Notes: generated by a model from the letters alone, not told the origin. A stretch of DNA of 64,000 nucleotides from Diaporthe sp. PMI_573 (GCA_021399435.1 JAJTUP010000074.1:1-64000), one strand, 5' to 3'. Positions 1 to 14,620 are shown, counted from the stretch's first letter. Numbers and translations are program-made.

Positions 1-1387
1 GCCTAGGTACTCAGTCTAGCAGTAACCTTCTTAATCAAATAGACTAGATCAGAGCTAGTATAGTACTGTTTTAACAAGGAAAGGATCTAGTCTATTAAAT
101 AAGAAAATTAGCAAGTAGTATCCTCCAAGGTAGATATCAACTTGATAATATTTATTTCATCAAACCTTAGTACGTTAAGGTTATACAACATAAGCAATGC
201 TATCCAGAGCAGCATCATGTTATTATAGGGAAATAGACTAAACAAGTATTAGCCCATAGTGTTAGGCTTAGCTAAAAGGGGTTATCATAGCTAAGTAGGA
301 GGGTCCTGGGTAAAAGGTAAAGAGGTTTCACCAGGAGACCCTTTACCCTTAGGCTTAGGTTTCTTTAATAACTAATCTCTTCCACGCTCCTTTCCAGTCC
401 TTTAGTAATTAGGAGGAATTAAAGAACTAGTAATTACTTGCTAGTAGGTAGAGCTTAGAGTAAGTAAAGGTAGACGTAGTAGGCTTAAGCCTTTAGATAA
501 CATAGTCAGGAAACCTAGTATTCTAATAGGAGTAGCATCTTTAGCAGGGCTAGCTACCATGGATGTTCTAATACCAGACATAGTCAAAATAAAGTAATCA
601 GAGCCATAGGCTTATTAATAGTTAAGAAAATTAGTATTATCTAGAAAGATAAATATATTTATAGGTTAGTACTTAGCACAGTGATAATACTTCCAAATTC
701 TTATACCTTCTTAAGGTACTTTTCCTCTTCCCAGCATACATAGTCTCTTCTTAGAGTCTCCTATTAGCTCTAATCAAAAGCCATAATACCTTAGCCTTAC
801 CTCTCTATATACTCCTCAGGCTTTATACTTATACCTAAAAGCACCTTACTATAAACCTTATTACGATAAACATAGGGGTAATTATCACGATAGCGCTACT
901 TTCCAACCAGACTTTAGTCACCGAAGCAACCACGGAATCAGATCAAGGGCTATTCTCCTCTAATCTAAGCTTAATAAATCCTATAAAAGTCTAATCCCCT
1001 CCTCAACTAAGCATTTTACAAGCAAATATATCACTCTACTAGGGCTTCAGCTATTACTATAAAACAATCCCTAGCATAATAGCTAATGTTTACACCTTAG
1101 GTACGAAGCTTAGTTAAGAGGGTACCCTTTAGAACCTTAGCAAGAGAGTAGGTTTGAAAGCAGGGTTCTTCCTACATACTTCAGTTATACTTCTCTCATC
1201 TTCAGTTCAGTCACATAACTCTATTCCTAGCAAGGCGTTCCCTTAGTAGTTCTAATCAAGTATAAGTAAGATAATTCTACTTATAATCATGAAGAACAAG
1301 CAAGCTTTAGACCAACTCGTTAGTCATGAGCTCTCTCCTTAATCTTTAAAGGTTACACAGTCAGCTCTACCCAGGCCAGATCACCAG
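1..1387 (-). mobile_element. Gypsy-type LTR element 'B', internal 5' part (cut by window edge)
   Basis: This stretch is a diverged copy of 13241-14620: the two can be followed side by side from the motif gcctaggta at 1 and 13241 to the LTR junction. Read on the minus strand it lies directly downstream of the 5' LTR at 1388-1708, so it is the leader and gag region of a second copy of the same LTR element. The frames are full of stops and A/T, as expected after RIP. No open protein remains. The rest of the element lies left of the window. Confidence 0.8.
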
Positions 1388-1708
1388 TAAAAACGTAGAC
1401 AACAAGCCGAGCATATGTACCCAAGTTCTACTAGCCCCTCTAAGCGAGAGAGAGGAAACTGCTAGAGGGCTCCAACACGAAGAAAAAAGAGATAATGAAA
1501 AAGGGCCGGAAGGGCCACGAAGGCGATAAAAGCAGTAATTAGGTTCTAATCAGACAATATCACAGGTTATCAAATAATAATAATAGAAGAATAAGTTGAA
1601 TTATTACTTCAGCCCTCGAGAGGGACAGAAGCATGTCCAGTACTTATAGTACGGACGGCCAAGAAAAATTCATCACACTAGCTACGTAAAACACTGCACC
1701 CCGTAACA
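1388..1708 (-). repeat. 5' LTR of gypsy element B
   Basis: On the minus strand it begins TGTTACGGGGTGCAG and matches 14621-14945 and the solo copy at 25412-25738. The matching sequence on its downstream side (1-1387) continues as in the copy at 13241-14620, so this is a 5' LTR with its leader attached. On its upstream side it abuts the RNase H frame of gypsy element A at 1709. Confidence 0.85.
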
Positions 1709-1930
1709 GCATTGTAAAGCTTTTCTACATTTATCTAAGCTCTATTCTTATACCTTATAAAATATTAGATACTATCTTTTTCCTATATAAAACAAGCTTC
1801 CTATTCTTAAAAACTCGCATTAACTATAAGGATAATATTTCCTTAGCTATATTTAATATTAATTAAATATAGTTTAGTTATAATAATTACTTTTAACGTA
1901 TTTATAGCTTTCTAATATTTTTTTAACTAG

Positions 1931-2257
1931 TGTGGAATAAGTGATAGCAATAGCGATAGCGATAGCCGAAGGTGTCGGTTTGAAGCGGACCGCTACAGCT
2001 AGCCACTTCTGGCTGGCTGGCTACGGATGGCTGCTTAGTCATCTCAGGCAGCCATTAGCAGCAAGGGCGCTTAGACCGACTACTGGCCCGTACACACCTT
2101 AAATTAGTCAGCCTTCTGGCTACACCCTACTTAGGCGCTTTGCCACCCACAAAGGGGTCAGCTAGAAGCAACATACGACAGACCCACCGAATTAAAGCTA
2201 TTTGTTAGCCACTTTAGTAACCCCTTCGAGTATACTCGATTACGTGCCCAACTAACA
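1931..2257 (+). repeat. 5' LTR of copia element 1
   Basis: 327 bp, TG...CA ends, same length as the 3' copy at 8984-9310. The 5' copy has more C-to-T and G-to-A changes than the 3' copy. Confidence 0.95.
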
Positions 2258-3534
2258 CTAATCAGTAATTACTTAGCAATTTCTGACAGAAAGGTATTAG
2301 AAAAGGTAGACCTTACTGTTAACATTCTATACTTTAGTGTACGACTAAGTAGGACGGCGTCTACGCTACAATCTTTACCAGGCTAGCATACTAACGTTTA
2401 ATGTGCTCCCTATTAACTAGCGACAATTAGCCCTTGGATAACCCGACTCCTCCCGGTAAAGGAAGGATTTAGGACCCATTAGTGTGCTTTATTGTACAAG
2501 AAAACACCGTTAAGATTATTACGAATACCTACTATGACGATTACATTAACGAAAGCCCTTAAAAGCACTGTTTTGAGGCTATACTGCCCATTTGCACCAC
2601 CAAGAACCTTACTAAGCAAACATATAAATCGATAAAAGCCTTTAGAAACGCTCTTTTTTGAGGCCAAAAGAACCCTCTACTAACCATTTGACGATTACCC
2701 TACCCTTCTAAACGTTGCCGTGGTATGTGCGGCAACTATAACTACAAGGGGGGCTAGTTAAGAAAACTTAAACGGTTACTACCTAAACGCCATATAAACC
2801 ATTCACTTAGTCTTACAAACGGCACATTCCTTTAGAGCCCCGCACTACCTGTAAGGCAACCACCTTTAAAGCCCCGCACTACCTGTACGGCAACCTATCG
2901 GTGCCCTACACGCGACCATCGTAAACAGTTACCTATAAATCGACCATTGCCAAACGGTCTACTACACTTAACTATTGCCAAATAGTTGCAGGCAAGTCTT
3001 TAGAGTGCTTTCCTACGTTAAAAAGCGTGCTACAATGTGCTTTTGCGTTGTTTTTCCGTCACTTTTAATTAAAACTATTGCTATTTACACCCTTTAAACC
3101 ACCACTTGCCCTTTCCTATTATTACTTGCTCTCTCTCTCTCTCTTACCATCGTTACCTACACCTAAATCATTACAATTACCCTTCTCTACAACGATTTTA
3201 CACCCTCTCTCGCGCCTTCCCTTCAGTCTGCTTTCTTGTATGCAAATAGCGAAGGTTGCTACTACATATATTTCATTTGCGGTCTCTATACTTTGTCCCT
3301 ACCGTCTACACATTTTGTTTTCTCTCCTACTCCTTTATTTTTACTGTTTTTTAACGACAAGAACAAGAAAAGAGGAAAACTCTATATGTAAGACTGCATA
3401 ATAATACTTCCGTTTGCTAAAGACTACTATTTAAGGGTAAATAGTATATTTGTGCCGGTTAGAAGTTGTAGCCGGAAGAGTTTTGATACCTTTTATGGTA
3501 ACTATATTAATAGTTTTTAATTATAATGGCGGAA

Positions 3535-6500
3535 GAGGATATGCTAGTTGTCGCTACTAACTTTTTTGCTAAGAGCCTAGCAGTAAGTAAATACCAAGAA
3601 ATGACTATTAAGGAGGAAATAAAGGTAGACAGTATTGCAAGCCGGTACTATTTAGTTATAAAAGCCGACTAGAAAAAGGTTAATCTACTACTAATAGAGA
3701 TACCGGTTGACGCTAAGAAGGTTAACGAGAAATAGGCCTCTATATATATCTTTAAGGTAATAGAGAAGATACATTAAACACAATATATTAACAATGGCTT
3801 TCTGCTTAATGCTTAGTCCTACTTTAAAGAGTAGACCACCGAGATAGTTGGCAAGGCCACTATCGGCTAGAAGAAAAAACTCTAAAACCTTGCTTGTCAG
3901 TAAGGTATCTACCTTAGTTTATAGGGAAGACAAATCAGACTACAAATTAATGCCTTCTTAACCTATAAAGAATGCCCCGCCTGGCTAACCAAAGAGCTTC
4001 TAGTACATACTATTTATCCTCAGTTATGCTTCTACGGTACCTCTATAAGAGCCAGAAAGACTAAGGCTCAGACTTATAATAGCCTAATTTAACTTTTGAA
4101 TCCTATGCCAGATCCCGTGCCGGATCCCGTGCCGGATTCCATAGTAGAGATCGCTAACAACGACAAGGTCGTCATAAAGACTAAAGAGGAGAGCGTTATT
4201 TCTTAACCACCACTACTATCACGATATATATCTCAGCAAGTAAGAGTTATACCTCAACTAGGTTAGGTAACTAACACTACATTAGAGTTACGGTAGAATG
4301 CCGCGCAGGCTTTACAATAAGATTAATAGCTACTGGTGAAGTTTTTATTAAATCAGCAATGGTCACAAGATACGGAATAGCCGTAGGACTGGCGAGCTAA
4401 TACCTAGTAATACGAGCAGCCTGATTAGATGTTTCCCGGTATGCTGTACCCTGCCGGAATCCTGAGACTATCCTTTGTGCCCCTAGATCCGGAAGATTTA
4501 TATTATATATTCCCTCTAAGATACCGAGGGTATACTAATCTTAAACCCGACAAGGTTACGTCCTTTTCTAAGGCCTGGGATTAAAGGCCGAAATAGACCA
4601 GAGATACCTATAACCTTTTTAACGATAAGGTCTACATTATGTTTTCTATTACCCGGTCTTGTAACATTACTCTACTATAATTCTATATAATTTTTCCCTT
4701 GATTCTTACTAACTGTGCCAAGCTATACTGGATTATCTACATCGACCTGAGCGTAGAATTCTTAGAAGCCTATGGAAGACTTAAATAATACTTTAATACT
4801 AATACTAATCACTAGTAGTACTATAATGATTAGACGACAGTAATGTTTAAGACCCTTTGCTAAGACAAAGATAATATCGACAAGAGCCCTTATAATGTTC
4901 TGGCGCTACTTCTTGACAAATTATAGCTATGCCAGCGAGCACTTGGCTCCAAGTACTAGGGCGACAAGATGCTTTACATAATGGTGCTGTATGCTTGCTC
5001 CGGAGTGCCTGAATTTAAACATATACTCTTTACGCCGCGGGCACTATGTAAATATCTTTTTTAGGATCTACAATTATTACTTAAGCTAAGCATTAACTAT
5101 ACAACATCTCAGCGGTTCCTTTAGGAAGATAAGGTTAGTATAGACGACAAGATATACTACCTTAATTGTTGGTACACGAATAATTAGCAATAAGGTCGCG
5201 GATTAGGCTTTTAAGTATAATTTAGCCGTGACGGCTTTCGCGGTAATAACCATTACTATAGTAATGACCGCCGTTATAGTAATGGCCGCTACTATAGTAA
5301 TAACTGCTGCCGTGGCTATTATTAAAAATGCTGCTTTATGTATAACAAAGAAGGATGCTGGTTTTTAAACTATATCTTTAAAGAACGTTAGAAGGTATAC
5401 AAGCAGTATCTCTTAATCTATGAAATTAAGGGGTATTTAATGTCTAATGTTAAATTTACTTCTTTTCTTACCAACTTTAAAGGACTTAATATTGCTTTAA
5501 AAGATGCTTGTAATAAGTATAAGGACGACCTAAATGATTACGAGGAAGCTTAACAGCTTCTTACCAACGCTTTATTTCTATACTTGCTCGGCCCTAATAA
5601 TGCTAACGAGACTGACGATACTGTTGTCTTAGTAAGTTAATTTACACTAGAAGAAAGATATTCTTGCAATAAATTTCAAGGTATTATTCCTAATATCAGC
5701 GCTATACAATTCTCGACTATTAGTTGTAAACAATATTTAGCCCTAAATCGAGAGAACCCCTTTATTATTATAGATGCCGGCTGTGTCGGCAAGGCTGTCG
5801 TTAAGTTTAGAAAGAGATTCTATCTTACCTTAATTAGTACAACAACTGTAAAGACAACTATAGGGCCTATTACCTTCTATATTATAGAAGCCCCAACCCT
5901 ATTTCTAATATATATCTAAGATATAGACAAGCTAGGGGTTTATTTCTATAATATTACCGACAAATTAGTGTTGTTACAGAATTTGGGCCCGGATATAACT
6001 ATTTTAGTGACCTGGAAGTAGGGTTATTCATGGTTCTTTCTAGAAAGCCACGAGGCAAATATGTTCTTTACAAAGAACAAACTTTAATAACTTTATCAAC
6101 AATTTAGTTACTTAGCAGCTAACTATCTTTATTATCTACTCAAGGATGCTGGTTATAACCCTAACTTTATTATATTTAAGGTTATTAGCAAATTTTGTTA
6201 CTATTGTTAGCTAAAGGGCGCTGCCCCAAAAAGGTTTAAGTTTAACCTAAAGGATGACCACAACTTTAACTACGAGATTATTATTAACGTTATATACCTT
6301 AATAGTAAGCCGGTGCTACATATTGTAGACTCTAGAATGTTTTTTTAAGCCGAAAAGTTTCTAGCATTAATATCTACAAAAGACATTTAGGAAGCCCTTT
6401 AAATAGTCTAGATAGATATGTACCTAGGTCCTCCTAACTATCTTATTCACGACACTGGTACCAACTTTACTTTAGTTAAATTTCGAAACGAGGCAAAAAT

Positions 6501-8883
6501 TATAGGAATTACATATAAACAGGTCCTAACGGAAGCCTACTAGTCTATAGGCAAGATCAAACACTATTACGGACCACTTCGACAAGCATTTAAGATCCTC
6601 TATATAGAATTGAGAGGAATTTTTTCAGAGGATGCCATCCTTTAAATGGCAATAAAGGCTGTAAATAACACCGCCGGCCCGGACAAGCTAGTACCCACTT
6701 TGCTCGTTTTCAGCGCTTTTCTACAAGTAAACATAGATTCGCCACCTATACCGTTAATGTTTAAGCGTATCGAGGTAATTACTAAGGCAATGCAAGATTT
6801 TTGGAAGCACTATGCTAAGAAGCAGATCACCGGAGCTCTCAACACCCGGAACAGCCTAGATACTACCAGTGTACTAAATACACCACTACAGTCAAAAATA
6901 CTTGTATAGTAAGAAAAGGACGGCTGGCAGGGTCTATATAAGCTAATGGCAGTTAACAGGCATAACGTAACCCTTAACCTACTAAACAGACCTATAAAGT
7001 TTAGGTTAACCGTTATCTAAAAATACTTCCAAGATAACGAAAACCTCTTATCTAAGTTCTTATCAGGCAATAGACTAGATACCAGTCTATTACCTGCTTT
7101 AGACAGCGGTAGGCCCGGAATAGGTTTATTATCTATTCCAGAGACTAGCTGGCTCAAAGCGGGTCTATTACTTGTTTTAAACCATACCAGTACCCCGGCC
7201 CCGCCACAAAGAAAAAGCCAACCTTCCAGATCCAAAAACAAGCCAAAGCCATCTACAACCTTCCTCACTTAGAAGAAAAAGAACAACTATACTCTATTAT
7301 TAAAACTTCGTTAGGATGGCGTAATTACAGCTACTAGTAAACCATTTAAAGCATTAGATACTAAGGAGATTAACGATCTTATTACTCAAGGCGTCTTTTA
7401 ATTCAAACAATTCGACTTAAAGGTTTATAGCACCCTTTAGCTATTCAACTCTCAAATAGTACGGGAGATAAAGGAAAAGACTAAAGTTCCCTATAAGAAG
7501 TCCTGCTTAATCATTCAGAAGCATAGCAATAAGAACAAGAGGAACATTCTTATATAGTTACCTATAATTTAACAAGCTAGTCAATAACTTCTTATTACTA
7601 TAGCATCTAGACTAATTAAATCTATTAGCACCAGCATTAAACTACGTAACGTAACACAGGCGTATCTATAATCAAAGTTAGAGCTATTTTATAAGATTTT
7701 AGCCCGGCTTCCTTCCAAAATACAAGCCCAGTACCCAGCCAGCATAATTATAAGAGTAGTAAAACCTCTCTATAAAATCGCCAAAGCTGGAGTTCATTAG
7801 TAGACTACCTATTATTATCATTATTATAAACAACTATAGATACAAACCTTGACATTTAATCCGTGTCTTCTGGTATCTACTAGTAGAAAGAACAAATTTG
7901 CTATTATAAGCATATAGATAGATGACACTCTACTGCTAGATATACCAAAGTTTTTAGCTTTTAAAGACAAGAAGATTGTTAAGGCGGAGCTACAATATAA
8001 GCTAAAGGAGAAGCTATTACTAGAGAAGGCGCTTAACTTTAATAGCAACAAGCTAACAATGACCTTAGAAGGGGCTATTTGCCTTTAATAGAAGGATCAA
8101 GGCAAGAAGATTATAATAATTAATCTAAAGTTACATGACTTTGCTTAGAAGTATCTTAAGTAATATACTTGTAATACTTACCTTACCTCGATTTGTTAAC
8201 CCAAGGCTTTATTTAACTTATCAGTCACTACCTAAGCCTAAATACCTAATGAAGACAATTATACTAAGTTAAATAAATACTTAGAATAATAAATAAAGAA
8301 TCCATTAAGAGGATTATAATATATTATAGTTAATATAAAGACCGCCAAACTAATAGTCTTTGTTAATAGTTCTTTTACTAACAATTAAGATCTTAGCTCT
8401 TAAATCAGCTTCGTAATAGTCCTTGTTAACGAGGAAGCAGATGGTATAACGTTATAATATAAGCTCCGAGGAAACATTATATACTGGTCTTCTACAAAGT
8501 ACAAGAGAGTTACTCAAAGCATTCTTACTTCCGAGATCTACAGAATAACTAATGGCTTTGATATGGGAATCGTTCTTTCATCAACTCTAAAGCTAATCAC
8601 TAACTAATTAGGTATTAATTAGATACCTCTGGTAATCTATATAGATTCCTATTTACTCTACAAGTGTTTAGTAAAGCTAGGAACCACTAAGGAGAAGAGA
8701 CTTATAATCAACATTATATCCCTTCGCCAGGCATACAAACGACGGGAAATCAATAAGGTACGATGGATAAACGGCAACGACAACCTTGCAGATGTCATGA
8801 CGAAGGCATTACTAAACAAGGCTTTGGAACGCTTTGTTAACACTAATGAGGTAATTATTTAGGTAGAGGGATACGTAGACCAA
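3535..8883 (+). pseudogene. Copia element 1 gag-pol remnant
   Basis: The polyprotein frame can be followed despite many stops. The protease region (about 5.76-5.95 kb) ends in DIDKLGVYFYNI, matching the LGVYFNN block of fungal copia proteases. The GAG-pre-integrase and integrase core lie at about 6.1-6.9 kb (SKPVLHIVDS, DMYLGPPNYLIHDTGTNF). The longest intact piece is 6646-6909, 87 codons of integrase C-terminus beginning MAIKAVNNTAGPDKLVPTLL. Reverse transcriptase occupies about 7.3-8.1 kb and RNase H about 8.33-8.88 kb (KLIVFVNSSF, LVKLGTTKEKRLIINII, NGNDNLADVMTKA). Stops are mostly TAG/TAA at expected glutamines. Confidence 0.9.
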
Positions 8884-8983
8884 AGCATGTGATGAAGCAC
8901 GGGATGGATCACGTAACCGGATATGTATGATACGGAGGAAACCGCGTTTTTAAAGGAATTAGCCAAAAGTAGAAAACTGCTAG

Positions 8984-9310
8984 TGTGGAATGGGTAATAG
9001 TAATAGCGATAGCAATAGCCGAAGGTGTCGGTCTGAAGCGGACCGCTGTAGCTGGCCACTTCTGGCTGGCTGGCTGCGGATGGCTGCTTAGTCATCTTAG
9101 GCAGCCATTGGCAGCAAGGGCGCTTGGACCGACTACTAGCCCGTGCACACCTTAGATTAGTCAGCCTTCTGGCTGCACCCTACTTGGGCGCTTCGCCGCC
9201 CACGAAGGGGTCAGCCAGAAGCAACACACGACAGACCCACCAAATTAAAGCTATTTGTTAGCCACTTCGGTAACCCCTTCGAGTATACTCGATTACATAC
9301 CCAACCAACA
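8984..9310 (+). repeat. 3' LTR of copia element 1
   Basis: 327 bp, directly followed by the ACTAG target duplication at 9311-9315. Confidence 0.95.
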
Positions 9311-12300
9311 ACTAGTAAAATAGTACTCCTTTCTTAAAGAGGTTAAAGAGTAGCCTAGTAACAATCCTATAAAACGGTATTTATACCTAGTAATAGTTAA
9401 CAAGGCTAATAAAGAAGTAGACCTAAGAAACATTCTTATAGCTTTCTCATTTTCTAATCTTAATAATCTTCTTATCTATAGATACTTAGCTAAGAATACT
9501 ACATATATATCCAACAATATCTATTTAATACTTATACTATTCTAATTTACAAGTATTAATAGCTACGTTAGCTAGTTCTATATTATAAAGGACATTATTA
9601 AAATTCTTAATATATTCTACTACAGATCTTTTAACTCTAGGTAGATTAGGAATCTCCTCGTTATTATAATCTATATCAAGACCTCTAACAGCTACATTAT
9701 CTAGAAAAGGTCTACAAATTAAGGAAATTAAGTCATATAGTAGCTATATTATACATTATATAAACTAGGCTATAGAATTAGTAGTATCTATAGGTAGGCT
9801 ATATTATTAAAATAATCTAATTAATATTACAAAGGTCATCATGTTACAGCTTTTCTTATTAAGCTTAACCTAATTATAGCCCAAGAAGAAATCTAGGAAA
9901 GAAAGAATCTTATACATTATAAATTCTTCTATAAATTTATTTACTACTAGAGGTATAAAGGTATCTCTAATTATAACCCTATTTCCTTCAGAGATATTAT
10001 TAATTAGCTAGTACCCTAAGTTTTTTTTCTTAACTAAAAACCAGCTATTCTAATATACTATATAAGATTCCTTAATAACGCTACTTACCTCTCTTTCTCT
10101 TAGCATTTTAATAGCTATTACTCTAAGGGCTCTAGGTAGCTTAATTATCTTTACTTAGTAAGCCTTATATAATATAGTTCTAATTATTTAAGATAGAGTA
10201 ACATCTATACTAATTTAAAATATATAAGACTAGTTTTAGGTAAGGGCCTTTTCTCTATTAAATAAGAAATAAGCAAATATATTCCTTTCTTTAGTCAAAA
10301 AGCTATTATAGTTATCTTTTATAATCTATTTTAAGTAATTAAAAATAAGTCGAGATTCCCTCTTAATCTTAGAAAATTTTAGCTATATCTAGAGGTTATA
10401 TTTATATCTATAATTCTAGTTTATAGTATCTCTGATTTTTACTTCATAGCTTGACTTTTAGTTAACTATTCCCTCTAGAACTAATCTATTAGATAGGTAA
10501 TTATTTACTAGATATACTTTAACTCCTACCCTTTTATAAAAGATTCTAATTATAAGTTAATAAGTATACTTAATAGATTTAGTAATACTAACAGGTAATA
10601 GGATTAAGTTTATCTATTTATAAGTATAGGCTATTCTTATTCTTAGATATAATCTATAGATATACTAAGAATTAGGTTTTTCAATACCTTTAAGTACACA
10701 TAGCTAACATACTTTATACTAAAGGTCTTCTATAAAAGAAACTAATAACTTCTAAATATCCTTATCCTAGAAGATACCAAGAATTTCATTACCTTCTTTA
10801 ATACTAAGATAGGTTAAAGAAGGCTTAATTAAAGTACTAATCACTACTAGTTTCTAATTAGATTACTCTAAATATATCTAAATAGCTAAAGTCTATAGAA
10901 TATATTTTTCTAAGACTTATATACTATTACTAGGTATTATATAAAAAGGCTTCTAGTTCCTTTATCTTAGGCTATACTTTATCTAGGAGTCTCCTAGCAT
11001 AATATATATAAATAAAAAACCCTTTGATTTTTCAAAGGTTAGATTAATATCAAGAAAGAATAGTATTCTAAGAAGAATATAATATATAATATTATAGGTT
11101 ATATCGTTAATAATAAAGAAAACTTACTTTATCTAATCAAAGCTAATATAAATCTAATCTTTAATTACTCTAATTAGAGATAAGGCTTCTCTATTATAGA
11201 CTATAGAGGTTATATCCTTAAGAGGAGAATAAGTAAGCTAGTTTTAGCTATAATAGCTTAATAGTAGTAGATTTATCTCTACCCTAGTATTAAGTAAAGC
11301 TAGTAAAGGTATATATTAGTTACTCCCTACATATATAGTAAAGAAAGCTAAACTATAATATCCTTAGTTAATTATATCTAAAGTTAATATAGCTAGAGAG
11401 CTAATATAATATCTAATTATTAATAGGGTTAAAGTAATTTTCTCTAGTAAGTTGCTTATTAGAGTACTAATAACTTTAATATTTAAGTACTAGTCTCTCT
11501 ATCCTCTTATTTTATAAATAGGTTTAAAAGAGACTTATAAAATAGTCCTTACCCTATCCTACAAAGCTTATAGGCACCTAATTAGAGTAGTATTTATCTC
11601 TCTAAGAGCTAGGAGATTAAAAGTATATATCTTTATAGTTTCGCTAAGAATTACCTACGCCACTACTTCTTCTAGAGGTAAGGTTTCTACTAGTTGTCTT
11701 TTTAACTTAGTACAAGTTAGTTTTTCTACCACCGCCCCTGCCGCCGCCGCACTAACTTAATTATATTCTATGTACTTAGTAAATTCGTCTACTACGTGGC
11801 TTTCCAAGTTATCTAGTTCCTTTTAGCTTAGACTACTTAGACTTAGTAAATCGTTTTTAAAGTAGACATATATTTTAGGGTAAGGGGTATCTAGTATAGC
11901 TTTATACATTACCTTGTCATCCTAATCTATACTGTCCTCTATTACTTATCTCTTCTTTATAACATTAGCAAAGGTTTATAGATCTTTTAAACAAATCTAC
12001 TCTTTACCTATAGTAATAATATAAAGAGATAGGTCTAAGGTTATTAATATAAATCTAATAGCTAGTAGTTTTCCTAGTAGTTTAGAATTCTAGACTAGTT
12101 TAACCTCTCCTAAGGCTAGGTTACCTCTAAATAATAGGTTTACCTTAACAGGTTTTTAGTATTAAAGGATATATAGTAAGTTAGTTCTACCTTTTTATAA
12201 TAGAAACTCTAGTTAGCCTCTAGTATACTTCTTAATCCTAATTCCTTTCTAATTATAATAGAGTTAAATACTAACGAGGTCTAGAAATTCAGAATACCTA

Positions 12301-14620
12301 TTCTAAGTATCTATAATAATACTAAGGATTATTAAAAAACCCTTATACTTTTTTATATAGAAGAGCTTATTAGTAATAAATTTATTAATTTTATTATACT
12401 TATAAATAGTATAGTCTTCTTTTATATAGCTATAGTATATATATAGAAAACTATCCTTCTTAAGCTAAATAATAGAAATACTATAAACATTATCATCATT
12501 ATTACTTAAGGCTGAAGAATAGATTTCCTAGCTACTAGATCTCTAAACAAACCTTATTATACCTGTTCTAATTAGTCCGAGTTTAGTTTGTCGTCTATTA
12601 TAGAAGGTTGCTTTAGTATAGTGTCTAAGTTATTTATTGATCTCCTTTTCCTCTTATATCCTTAGCTACTTGATTTTTAAGTTAGTAAATTTATTTATAA
12701 GGTTATCTATCCTCTATTTAAGAGAATTATTGCTTTAATTTCTATGCTGATTAGGCTAAATGATAGGTTCTAGATATATACTAGTAGGTTTCGAGTATCT
12801 TAGATTATTACTTTGTTACTTCTCTATATACTATTAATTCTACTAATTCTATAGGTCTATTTAGAAATAATTAGGAAATCCTTTTATAGCTAAGTAATAG
12901 TCTTACTTAAAGTACTCTAGTTCTCTATTAAGGATAGATAAAAGCCTGTTCTTAAATTTTATCTAAGGTATATCTTTAACCTTCTCCTTATAGGTTAGTC
13001 TGGAAAGAAGCTACCTTTTAATCTAAGATAGAAGCGTCTTATAAAAGGTCTTGCTTCCCTGATTAGATATCTCTTTAGCTTTAATCAGTACTTAGTTATA
13101 GTTAGCGATCCTCTGTTTCTACTCCTTAAGATTATCTAAGGGATTCTAGTAGAGGATTGCTTTTATTACCAAGCCCGGATCTACTTAAGAGGAAGTATTA
13201 CTAGTTTTGAAGTAGGCTAAGAGTTTCTAACTCTATAAGGCCTAGGTATTCAATCTAGTAGTAACCTTTTTAATTAAATAGACTAGATCAAAGCTAGTAT
13301 AGTATTATTTTAACAAAGAAAGGATCTAGTCTATTAGATAAGAGAATTAGTAAGAAATATCCTCTAAGGTAGATATCAACTTAATAATATTTATTCTATT
13401 AAACTTTAGTATATTAAGATTATATAATATAAGTAGTACTATCTAAAGTAGTATTATAGTGTTATAGGAGAATAGACTAAATAGGTATTAGCCTATAGTG
13501 TTAGGCTTAGCTAAAAGAGGTTGTTATAACTAAGTAGGAGGGTTTTAAGTAAAAGGTAAAGAGGTTTTACTAGGAGATTCTTTACCTTTAGGCTTAAGTT
13601 TCTTTAGTAACTAGTCTCTCCTATACTCCCTTCTAGACCTTTAGTGATTAGGAGGAATTAAAGGACTAGTAATTACTTACTAGTAGGTAGAGCTTGGAGT
13701 AAGTAAAGGTAGACGTGGTAAGCTTGAGCCTTTAAATAACATAGTTAGGAAACCCAGTATTCTAGTAGAAGCAGCGTCTTTAGTAAGGCTAGCTACTATA
13801 GATATTCTAGTACTAGACATTATTAGAATAAAGTAATTAGAGCTATAGGCTTGTTATTAAGAGAGTTTATATATTATTTAGAGAGTTAAATATTCTTAAA
13901 TTAGTACTTAGTATAATAATGATATTTAAAACATTATACCTTTTTAAGGTACTTTTCCTCTTCCTAGCATATATAGTCTTTCCTTAAAGTCTCCTATTAG
14001 CTCTGATTAAAAGCCGTAATATCTTAGCCTTACCTCCTTATATACTTCTCAGGCTTTATACTTATACCTAAAAGTACCTTGCTACAAACCTTATCACGAT
14101 AGTTGTAGGGGTAATTATCGTGATGGCGCTACTTTCTAACTAGACTTTAGTTACCAAAGCAACTATAGAATTAAATCAAGGGCCGTTTTCCTTTAATCTA
14201 AGCTTAATAAATCCTGTAAAAGTCTAATTTCCTCCTTGATTAAGCATTTTATAAGTAAATGTATCGCTCTGCTAGGGCTTTAGCCATTACCATGAAACGA
14301 TTCCTAGCATAATAGCTAATATTTACACCTTAGGCGTGAAGCTTAGTCAAGAGGGTACCCTTTAGAACCTTAGTAAGAAAGCAGGTTTAAAAGCAGGGTT
14401 CTTCCTATATACTTTAGTTATACTTCTCTCGTCTTTAGTTTAATCACATAACTCTCTTCCTGGCAAGGCGTTCCCTCAGCAGTTCTAATCAGGCGCAGGT
14501 AAGACAATTCTACACATAATTATGAAGAATAGGCAAGCTTTAGACCGACTCGTTAGTTGTGAGCTCTCTCCTCAGTCTTCAAAGGTCACGCAGTCAGCTC
14601 TACCCAGGCCAGATCACTAG

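Larger units (their letters stand above)
1931..9310 (+). mobile_element. Complete Ty1/copia retrotransposon 1 (7380 bp), degraded
   Basis: Two 327-bp LTRs (1931-2257 and 8984-9310) start TGTGGAAT and end CCAACTAACA / CCAACCAACA. The element is flanked by a 5-bp target duplication ACTAG at 1926-1930 and 9311-9315. Directly after the 5' LTR the sequence CTAATCAGTAATTACTT is shared with the other copia elements here and is the probable primer-binding site. Coding order on the plus strand is gag, protease, integrase, reverse transcriptase, RNase H. It inserted into the RT/RNase H part of gypsy element A. Confidence 0.95.

Noticed and set aside
6646..6909. Intact 87-codon frame as a functional gene
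   Set aside because: It is the C-terminal part of a copia integrase within an otherwise stop-ridden polyprotein.
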